From NCBI GenBank assembly GCA_022264855.1, contig JABYQU010000010.1, positions 62,001 through 126,000 on the forward strand: a stretch of 64,000 nucleotides of DNA, read 5' to 3'. The translations under genes and the position numbers were made by a program. Below the pieces are notes generated by a model that saw nothing but the letters and a program-made list of their open reading frames with translations, was not told the DNA's origin and did no database searches. The stretch comes from Lenzites betulinus (lineage: Eukaryota; Basidiomycota; Agaricomycetes; Polyporales; Polyporaceae). Shown piece by piece: positions 55,594 through 64,000 of this stretch. Positions within the stretch are counted from its first letter, which is position 1; the number at the start of each line of letters is the position of its first letter.

Positions 55594-56224
55594 ATGGTGC
55601 CCTCGAACTCCCGCGATGAGCTCCGTGCCAGCGCTGCCGTGCGGGTAAGCACTTCGCAGTATGCTGCATCGAATACTCACACTATCAGCACATAGAGCGC
55701 AGTAAGGAAACACCTGCACTTGCTGCTGAAGATCACATCCCTGAAGGACCTTCAGCAACGATGCCCACCCCTTACCGACATCGAAAATATGTTGTACGGG
55801 ACCCCGCTTTCCGCCATGAAGTGCACCGTGGAGAACTTTCGTGTCGACATGACGCGCAGTTGGTCAACCGCCAACATCAATCGCGACGCTCGAGACGTGT
55901 TTTGTAAGGATCTACTGGAGGCAATCCGCGCGGGAAAGTACTTCGCGGAGCATTCTTTCGCTGCTGAAGTAACCTACGAGATGGTAAGCCTGAAGTATCC
56001 CTTCCCGCATCACCTCACTACTCACTTCCGCACGCATTCGCCCTAGGTCGGAACATCTTTGGATCTTGTCATGATCTGGTGGAGGATCAAGTACCGTGCA
56101 TACGCGGCAGACGTCGCGGTCATCTAGACAGCTTGGTAGAGACATTGGATGAACATCAATATAGCGAATGCTCCTCTCACATCTCAATTTACTGCGTTTT
56201 ACTTGAGGCATCAGTGCAGCGTGC
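55594..56224 (+). pseudogene. Truncated relative of the large unknown gene at 37738-40607
   Basis: After a short open piece (MVPSNSRDELRASAAVR, 55594-55644) and a likely intron, the frame reads SAVRKHLHLLLKITSLKDLQ, QRCPPLTDIENMLYG, CTVENFRVDMTRSWSTANIN, RDARDVFCKDLLEAIRAG. This matches RAHMKKMLNFTTWAELVERQ, PPLTDAEIKAF, CTEVNFRIDFIHDWKRLPLN, LHARDLFVQNLLQCI of the gene at 37738-40607, in the same order. The next block (about 56047-56120) reads VGTSLDLVMIWWRIKYRAYA then stops. Neither the long disordered N-terminus nor the C-terminal domain is present. The right arm of the inverted repeat begins at 56225 and probably cut the gene. Confidence 0.6.
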
Positions 56225-57989
56225 GTCCTCCCTCTTTAGCTTTCCCGTTCCGCCCCGCGCCTTCGCTTGCACGTCTCCTTCGCCTCTTCTCGTACGCCCA
56301 GACGCGCTCACACGACGTGCCGTCTCCCGTCGTCGCGCCTCCTCCTCCTCCTCCTCCTCCTCCGCGCGCCACTCCTCCTCCTCCTCCTCCTCCTCCTCCT
56401 CCTCCTTCGCACGCCACTCCTCCTCCTCCTCCTCTTCCTCCTCCTCCTCCTTCGCACGCCACTCCTCCTCCTCCTCCTCCTCCTCCTCGTCCTCCTCCTC
56501 GTCCTCCTCCTCCTCCTCCTCGCGCCACTCCTCCGCCTCCGCCTCCTCCTCGCGCCACTCCTCCGCCTCCGCCTGCACGCCTTACTCCCCTCTTCTCGTA
56601 TGCACAGACCCGTCTCCCCTCGTCCCGCCTCTCCGCCTCCTCCCACTGCCACCCGTCGTCGATAAAGCCCCGGACTCTCGCCCACGACTCTCGCATCACC
56701 CGCCTCCCTGCTCCTCTTCCTCCTCCTCCTCCTCCTCCTCCTCCTCCTCCCCCTCCTCCTCCACCACCACCTCCTCCTCCTCCACCTCCTCCACCTCCTC
56801 CTCCACCTCCACCTTCTCCGCCGCCGTCGCGCCCTCCACCTCCTCCTTCTCCGTCACCGTCGCGCCCTCCTCCTCCGCCGCCTCTGTCGCCTCCGCCTCC
56901 TCCGCCGCCTCATCCGTCGCGCCCTCCTCCTCCTCCTCCGCCGCCGCCGCCGTCGCGGCCGTCACGTCCTCCGCCTCCTCCGCCTCCTCCTCCGCCGCCG
57001 CCGTCGCGCCCTCCTCCGCCGCCGCCGCCGCCGCCGTCGCGCACTCCTCCTCCGCCGCCACCGTCGCGCACTCCACCTCCTCCTTCTCCGCCACCGTCGC
57101 GCCCTCCTCCTCCGCCGCCTCTGTCGCCTCCTCCTCCTCCTCCTCCGCCTCCGCCTCCGCCTCCTCCTCCTCCTCCTCCTCCTCCTCCTCCTCCTCCTCC
57201 TCCTCCTCCTCCTCCTCCTCCGCCTCCTCCGCCGCCGCCGTCGCGCCTTCCACCTCCGTCGCGCCCACCTCCTCCGCCGCCGCCGCCGTCGCCTCCACCT
57301 CCGCCGCCTCCTCCGCGGCCTCTTGCATTCTCCGCCGCTCGCATACCCCGATTCCCCGACTCTCGCATTCCCCGCTTCTCGTACTTCCGCCTCCTTTAGC
57401 ACTGTTAATACCACAATTATATATCTGACAGTTAAACAATTTTGCCGCGCTATATTCGACCAGTTTGACTTTCCCCCTCTGCGACAGCCAAACACTCTCC
57501 TTTCCCGCTGTGCGACAGGTAACTTTTCCCACAGCTTTTGTATGGTGCGAAATCAGCCGAATAGGATACCTTTCGCGCATGTTTCCACAGTCGGGAAAGG
57601 GGCGTAACACGTGAAAAATCACGCCCTTTTTGACCGCGGTGACACAACCGGGAAAGGAAGCTGCGCTCCTGAACAGGACATGTACGCTACAGATAACGTT
57701 TCCCGGGGACAGAAAACTCCTGACTTTCTTGTAAACAGGTTTCCCGTTACAGGTATTTCTCATTATTTTCTACGTACGGAATAACCACCGACCACGACTC
57801 ATTTACAAAGCATTTCCCGCGGTGTTAAAGCTGTGCAGCACCCGCGTCGCGATAAGCAAGGGAAATGGGTGTGACAGGCTAACTATCCTGATCCGTAATA
57901 TAGTCTGTGACAGTGTCTGGATAGGAAAGACCTCGAGGTCTTTTCTCCCCACTTTCCTCCCCTGCGATATACGGCTTTGCCCGCCGTGC
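56225..57989 (-). repeat. Right arm of the large inverted repeat (about 1.77 kb)
   Basis: Reverse complement of 32872-34643. The outer border is CCGCCGTGC (57981-57989), after which sequence differs from the left flank. The inner border is at about 56225. The arm contains the same CGGGAAA cluster, the 18-bp palindrome (57926-57943) and the polypurine tract, here read as TCC repeats. The tract differs slightly in length and has an extra block near 56750-56790 (Val-Val-Val interruption of the Glu run). Unique-sequence parts appear identical to the left arm, indicating a recent duplication or ongoing gene conversion. Confidence 0.9.
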
Positions 57990-58689
57990 GGACATGCAGG
58001 CCTATACGGCCGTTCCGACTTTCAAGACCACTTTCATTGGGCGTTAAGGGCTATTCACAACAAGGACAAATAACAAGCTAGGTCGCAGGCGTTGCCACTC
58101 CCCACCATCTAGGCCGCCGGTAGGTTCCTCTCGGTCTCTTCCGTCCAACGATCGATCCAGTCTAGCACCAGCGGAGATGATGGCCGCGGTAAGCACATGC
58201 GTGGGCCCGAGTGCGCACGCAGCGCAATCTTTCATCCAACGCTAACCGACCGGTGTTGGTCCTCCTCTCATCAGAAGCGTGGGAGAGAACTCACCTCCCC
58301 GTGATTCGTTCATTCTGTGCAAAGAACGTTCGCTCATTATCGTCTCTTTACGTAGGCCTACAGCTTAAGTGGCAGTCCAACAGAGGCCGACCTCTTCGTC
58401 TCGGTATTTACAGCACCTAGTACTCACAGCGCACAGCTTCGAGTGCGCGGCGGGAACTAAACTTGCGAGCGCGTCGCCGGCACAGAAAAGGTTTGGGCAG
58501 CTTACGTTCTTGACAGACTTTCCCCATCAACAATGCATCATCCGCCCCATCATACCCATGAGCTCTCCCAACTGTCGGTCCTGACATATAACGCCGTCAC
58601 CTGCGCAGATTCCCACCTCGCCCCCCTGTTCCTCACTTCTTCCTAGCCGACTCTGTTGCGCATCGCAGTTTGTGCAGTTGCAGACAGAC
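57990..58689. other. Intergenic; no gene seen
   Basis: Upstream region of the first membrane-protein gene. Short frames only; no clear core promoter element. Confidence 0.45.
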
Positions 58690-60227
58690 ATGGCCTCCTC
58701 GGTCCTTGTCGATGACAGCGACCCGCGCGTGCAATACCAGCCCGGTTGGATATGGGACCAGGGTGTCGCCGAGGTAGACGCGACCCGACATGGTGCAAGC
58801 ACCCCCGGTCTTAGGGCATGGCTTTCGTTCTCAGGTGAGCGCAAATTCGCGTTCTCTATAGCTGCACGAAAACAAATCGCTGTCTAGGCACCGGCGTGCG
58901 TGTCATTGGCACCCTCGGAGCTTCCGACACCTACGGTCAGCCGATAACCACGTACCTGGTCGATGGCAAGGTCGTGAGCACATACAATGCGCCATCTGTG
59001 CCCTCCGGGGAGACTCAATACAACGTCACCTTCTTCTCCGCCCGGAATCTGTCCGCCGGTGATCACATCGTGCTCATCAACAACACCGGCGGCCCGAGCC
59101 CGAGCACCTTCTGGCTCGACTACTTCCTCATCGACACTACGTCAAGTACCAGCGGAAGCTCCGCAGTCCCTGCCCAAACGATCAACCCCGAGCCGGCGAC
59201 GCAGTCTGGTTCGCCTGGGACCGCATCTGTGGGGGGCGCGGGGACCGCCATATCCACGGTCACTCAGGCCGCCTCGCCGACTGGCGCCTCTCAGGCACCT
59301 GCAACAAACGCCAACATCACCTCTCACAAGTCGAATGCCGGCGTGATTGCTGGTGCAACAGTGGGTGGCGTCGCCGTCATCGCGATCTTAGCTCTCGTCC
59401 TACTCTGCCTCAGGCGCCGGCGGCAGCAGCCCACCGCTCAAGGTGCGTTATGCTGCTTACCTTGCACGCCACTGCGCAGATGCACATCTTCATGGGCGCG
59501 TGCTAACCGTTTCTCAACAGTCGTTCCCTTCGGCTTCGCGCCAGACTCGCAGAATCAGTATGTGACTCCCTACCCAAGCGCGCCGTACCCGGGGACGCAC
59601 CAGCCCGCGATGCGATACTCCACAAGTAACGCTGGAAGTGTCTCAAGCCCGCCCGGAAGCAACTACGGCGGCCAAAGGATGTTCGCCGCGCCTCCCTCCG
59701 AGATCGCCCCCGAGAGCATCATGAGCCAATCGATGTCCGAAACGCCCTCCGCCTCGACAGGCTCCGCGCTCCTCGCGCCCCTCCGTCATCAACCATCTCC
59801 TCCATCGCCAACAATGCCCCCACTCACGTCCGCCACGCCCTCCACGCCCAACGTCTCCCGCACGACCGAGAAGACACGCAGCACAGTCTACCCCAGCACC
59901 CCCTCGCTCAGATACACGCCCTCCTCGCCCGGCTCCCCCTCCAGCCCGCCGCACACGCCCTCCTCGCCCGCGCTCTCCTCCGCTAGCGCCCCGCTCATGT
60001 CCCCGCTCCCCCTCTCCGCGCCCGCCGCTGCAGTGCTACCTCCCGGCGCATGGCACGCTCCGCCAGGTTCGCACCCGCGCGCACATACGCTCCTGCGCTC
60101 GCTCTTCTCGCGCGGGCCGCGCTCGACCACAAGCACGAACGCGGTCGCGCCCGTTCCGCATGACGTCGACTCGGGGCTGCGGCTATACGACGAGGTCGTG
60201 CTGCCGCCGCCGTACACGCAGGATTGA
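58690..60227 (+). CDS. Single-pass membrane protein with beta-type ectodomain, array copy 1
   Basis: Three exons (58690-58834, 58888-59442, 59521-60227) in phase give 468 residues. The N-terminal 150 residues form a compact beta-rich domain: VDDSDPRVQYQPGWIWDQG, VRVIGTLGASDTYGQPITTY, TQYNVTFFSARNLSAGDHIV, LINNTGG, FWLDYFLI. This resembles galactose-binding-like folds found in many Agaricomycete membrane proteins. A Ser/Thr/Pro stalk leads to a TM helix (AGVIAGATVGGVAVIAILAL, VLLCLRRRR) and a disordered cytoplasmic tail ending DSGLRLYDEVVLPPPYTQD. PPPY fits a PPxY motif bound by WW domains such as those of Rsp5-type ubiquitin ligases. There is no N-terminal signal peptide, so the TM would act as the signal-anchor. 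The ligand is unknown. Confidence 0.75.
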
Positions 60228-61121
60228 GCGGTGCGAGTGTGTGCACTTGCTGGGTTGACCGTTTGGTGTTTTGGACTTGTAATAGGTATTTGTATGATTC
60301 GCGGCCCGGTCAGTAATGTAGTCTATGCCTGCAACAGTTGTCAGTAACAGTACATCTAGCCATGGCGGACACGGCAATGGGCGATCCCGAGGGTTCACCA
60401 GGTGAGGTGATTGGGCGCTCCAACTAGTTGCCTGTACGAGTCTGGACTCTATGTGTGCGCGCGCTTGCTCATCGAGTCTTGACTTCACCCTCCCATGACA
60501 GTGACACCGATACGTATTCTGAGACCTCGCATACAATGATGTTTCTGAATAGACGTCCCGTTTGGATATCGACGCCGCAAAGCCGACAAAACGAAAGCCG
60601 AGGCCGGTGACTTCATAGAAATCCACCGCGCTCTGCATCGCCGGGACACCCGTAGGGAACCGTCAACATCTGTTCAAGTCAGTATCGCGAGGTCCCCTTA
60701 TTCCTGCCTCCGGGCGATCACCACCCTGATGAGATCCGCGACCCGCCGGCGCGCCCAGCAACGTTCTCGTGCGGCGTGCGCCATATGGTGCCTGGAACTT
60801 TGCGTGGGCGCAACGTCCTTCAAGTTCGTGACTGCGGCTAGTTCGCTCGTAGAGGGTCGACAGCTGATCCTTTGGACGTTTTTATAGTCAAGGTTCACGT
60901 CCCTGCGGGATCGTTGTGAGGGCTCTTGTTTTTTGCAGGCTCGAGGTCTGTAAGTATGATAATCGACATCACACGGGCGCGCGGTGATCTCGCTGGTCGC
61001 GGCTAGTATGGGCGGCGGTACATAAGACCTCGTCACCCGCGGGCCACGCCATGGTCACCCCACGCTCCTTTAAGATCATTTACCCTACCCACCCTGCAGC
61101 CTCTGGAAGGCGTCGACCTCC
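60228..61121. other. Intergenic; no gene seen
   Basis: Spacer between array copies 1 and 2. Minus-strand frames here lack motifs. Confidence 0.45.
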
Positions 61122-62780
61122 ATGTCGGACTCCAGCCCGCTTGTCGACGACAGCAATCCGCGCGTGCAGTACCAGCCTGGCTGGGATTGGCAACAAGGCG
61201 TGCTCGAGGTGGACGCAACCCGGCACGCGGCTAGCATTGCAGGCCTGACGGCATGGTTACCGTTCGTCGGTGAGCCTCCCACTGGATTTGTTCGTGGAAC
61301 CACGATGCTACTGACCTCCTCCCTTTCTGCTAGGTAGCAGTGTTGCCGTCGTCGGCACGCTGGGGGAGTCCGCGACATACGGCCAACCGCGTGTGACATT
61401 CTCCATCGACGGCAAGGTCGCGGCGCTGTACGAGGCGCCGTTCGTAGCTACCGGGAACACGCAGTACAATGTTACCTTTTTCTCGGCGGGGGGTCTCTCC
61501 GCGGGTGACCACGAAGTGCTCATCAACAGCACATTAGGGGCCCCGAACACATTCTTTCTGGACTACTTTCTCATCGGTACTTCAGATACCCCTGCCCCTT
61601 CCCCACAGCCGCAGCCGTCCCCGGCACCCAATCCCTCACCAGCCGCATCGCCAAAGCCCTCCCCCATCGCTTCTCCAAGCCCCACTCCTAGTTCTAGCAA
61701 AACCGCTACTACCACCCCGCCCCCGGCACCAAATTCAAGTTCTAGTGTAACTCCACAACCTTTATCTCTCCCTTCATCTTCAAGCATCGGGACTCAGGCG
61801 AACTCGTCCGCCTCCGACGGACTCGTGCCGCTCGAGCAGTCCTCTTATACCAGCAGCACCTCGGCCAGTGTGTCATTCGTCACCGTCCCGGTCACAGCTG
61901 CGACACCCACGCCAAGCAACCGCGGGGCACTTTCAGACAATTCTTCCGCTTCGTCCGACGCGGACACAGGTGCGATCGTGGGTGCCGCTGTGGGTGGTGT
62001 AGTAGTCCTCGCCGTTCTTCTTGCCATCGTACTCTGCCTTCGACGGCGGCGGCGTATGTTTGCGGAAAGCAGTACGTCAGAGAGCAGTCTCTGTGATTCG
62101 AACTCTAGACTGATCCCATCAATATAGCCACGCCCCTTCCTTATTCCCAGATGGAAGAGTCCTACCATACCCCTGTGAGCGCGGACGCTCTCTTGGTCCC
62201 CCAACGCTCGCCAGGGATGCAGCAGTCCTCCCTGAACGGCAGGGTCATCCACATCTCACCTGGCACAGAGTATAGCCATCGAGCACACACCGGGCCACCC
62301 TCTGAGTTCTCGCCCACCTCCAGCACCGCCGCAAGCGACTTCGAATCACGCTCCTCCCCATCCGAATATACCTCCACCTCTGCCTGGCGCGCACCGCAGG
62401 GTCTCAAGCTCGCCATCCCCTCCGCGCCCACCGAGAAGTCGCACAGCCCATACCCAGCGACAGTGAGCACGCACTCCCTCGGTGCCTCCACCTCCCTCGG
62501 TGCCTCCACTTCCCTCGGCCCCAGCACCAGCATGCGCCGCGACCCCCCATCGAGCTCGAGCCGCTCGCTCACGCCCGCTGCAATACTGCCCCCGGGCGAG
62601 TGGCACGCGCCGCCCGAGAGCCATCCGCGCGCGCAGTCACTCCTCCGCATGCTGTTGTCCCCGCGCTCCTCGCGCGCGAGCGGCTCCGTCACGGTGGTCT
62701 CGCCCGTGCCGCACGATACCGATTCAGGCCTGCGACTGTACAACGAGCCTGTGCTGCCGCCGCCGTACACGCAGGACTAG
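61122..62780 (+). CDS. Single-pass membrane protein, array copy 2
   Basis: Three exons (61122-61269, 61334-62071, 62128-62780) in phase give 512 residues. Intron positions match copy 1: one inside the start of the beta-type domain and one just after the TM. The N-terminal domain reads VDDSNPRVQYQPGWDWQQGV, VAVVGTLGESATYGQPRVTF, TQYNVTFFSAGGLSAGDHEV, FFLDYFLI. The stalk is longer than in copy 1, rich in Pro/Ser/Thr with PSPAPNPSP-type runs, and probably heavily O-glycosylated. The TM helix is GAIVGAAVGGVVVLAVLLAI then VLCLRRRRR. The cytoplasmic tail ends DSGLRLYNEPVLPPPYTQD, nearly identical to copy 1 although the stalks differ strongly. That contrast points to selection on the ectodomain core and on the PPxY tail. 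Confidence 0.75.
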
Positions 62781-63930
62781 GCGCACTTTTACGACAACTC
62801 GACTGGTGGTATGTATACGCGCGGATTATTGGGATGGGGGCCGACGTGCTGGCGCGCGACGGACACTGTACTTAATGCAGGGTGTTAGTCTTACTTATGT
62901 GGCTATAATTCATCTTATCCGCGGGGTGAGTTCTTCCTGCACAACCGTATTCTATGTCGTCGTACTCGAACGACATCACGTCCGAGACTCACGCAACAAG
63001 AGGCCGACGATTGGCAGCGTTAGTGGACTCGGCGCCCATGATCCACGTGGTAGGTGTGCCTAGTAGCCGATCTCGGCGCCTCCTCATCCGTCCTCTTTCT
63101 CATCCTTCCTCTTGACAGAATACGAAGCAGATCGCCGTCCCTCGCGCGTAGCTTTACATGTATGGGAAATCACCGATTGTTGCTGTGGGCTGCTTCTTGC
63201 GTGGTTACAGTCGTATTCTCTCATGGGCCGTCGAAGGTTTCCAAGTCTGTTGACTCCTTCATACCCTTTGGAATCGACGTGAGTTACTTGACGGTAAGTT
63301 TTGAAACACACTCCCCGAACATTCATCTCACCGCACTGTAGCCTCATACGCATGGGAGCGGCGGACTGTGTGAAGTTCTGAACTGCGCACTAGATACTGC
63401 GCTATCTTTCAGTGTCTTTCCTGCATGCTGCCGTTACATCACACATCAGAATCACAGCTGGGAATAGTGTTCTCTTTACCAGGTGCGTTCATGTGGCAGT
63501 TCCAACGGCCGAACACCGACGTGGGTATAACCACAACTTGCGGCTTACTAGTCGGTGAGTCCACTCTGTCGGCGATGCATCATTTGTTCCGCCGGGAAGC
63601 TAGGTGCTGCTCTTGCAACGTTGATTACGATGGTATGCAGAGCAGTACTTGAAGATCCTACAACAGTGGATCTCCCACTAGGCCACTAGGTTACGCTTTC
63701 AGGCCCAGAAGTTACTCTTTGACAGATGATGGTGCCCAATCCATCACTCCCCCTCATCACGGCCCACGGCCCACGGCGATGATGTCGATGCACAATGCGG
63801 GCCTACATATGCTGAGGGCGTAAATTGCCCGCGGAAATTCTCATACGCTTGTGCCTTCCACCACTCCTTGTCGACGCGCACCCGCCGACTCCCTGGCTTC
63901 ACGCAGGTCTGGCTGGTCTGTCTGGTGCCC
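62781..63930. other. Intergenic; no gene seen
   Basis: Spacer between array copies 2 and 3. No supported coding region. Confidence 0.45.
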
Positions 63931-64000
63931 ATGTCGTCGTCCGATGACATCGAGTTTGTCGACGATACCAACCCTCGCGTGCAGTATGCGCCTGGCTGGG
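63931..64000 (+). CDS. Membrane protein, array copy 3 (5' end only)
   Basis: ATG 63931 opens a frame reading MSSSDDIEFVDDTNPRVQYA then PGW, and is cut by the window end. It matches the first residues of copies 1 (VDDSDPRVQYQPGW) and 2 (VDDSNPRVQYQPGW). This is enough to recognise a third tandem member, but not to say whether it is intact. Confidence 0.7.
   Translation, partial: MSSSDDIEFVDDTNPRVQYAPGW

Overview
The window looks like nuclear DNA of a basidiomycete fungus of the class Agaricomycetes, possibly a polypore. The evidence is genes split by many 45-60 bp GT-AG introns, GC-rich codons, and several protein families I know mainly from Agaricomycete genomes: TET/JBP-like dioxygenase relics, histone-H3-tail/PHD proteins, DUF6699, MLKL-N-terminal-like proteins and Tnp2/CACTA transposases. 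No database could be searched, so every family name rests on recalled motifs. I saw no rRNA, tRNA or CRISPR locus.

Region 1 (0-13 kb) is a gene graveyard. A TET/JBP-like dioxygenase has lost the block that should carry its iron-binding HxD motif. A Cdc25-type RasGEF piece carries two nonsense codons and two frameshifts. An AP-3 beta-adaptin fragment follows. A DOA1/PLAA homologue keeps its WD40 and PFU parts but lacks the PUL domain, and its truncated 3' side faces a 14-copy 80-bp satellite (about 9.1-10.3 kb).

Region 2 (13-32 kb) holds intact genes. A seven-exon, 490-residue gene (13960-15749) opens with a near copy of the histone H3 tail, followed by a PHD-like finger and a C-terminal zinc ribbon. 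After it come a small helical protein, a long multi-exon gene with an MLKL/HeLo-like four-helix N-terminus and a degenerate kinase-like middle, mitochondrial succinate-semialdehyde dehydrogenase (UGA2 type), and a DUF6699 protein. A 200-bp foldback element lies at 31.4 kb.

Region 3 (32.9-58.0 kb) is bounded by two near-identical inverted arms of about 1.77 kb (32872-34643 and 56225-57989). Each has an outer part with repeated CGGGAAA sites and an 18-bp palindrome, and an inner kilobase of GGA/GGC polypurine repeat. The 21.6 kb between them carries two paralogous LRR-like genes, a large gene of unknown function plus a truncated relative of it, a SUN-domain protein, a tail-anchored WD40 protein, a coiled-coil protein with a C-terminal membrane segment, a protein with an RWHPDKF segment, and a six-exon Tnp2/CACTA-type transposase. 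A SUN protein close to a KASH-shaped coiled-coil protein is suggestive.

Region 4 (58-64 kb) is a tandem array of at least three single-pass membrane proteins with the same N-terminal domain. The two complete members share a PPPYTQD C-terminus; the third is cut by the window end.
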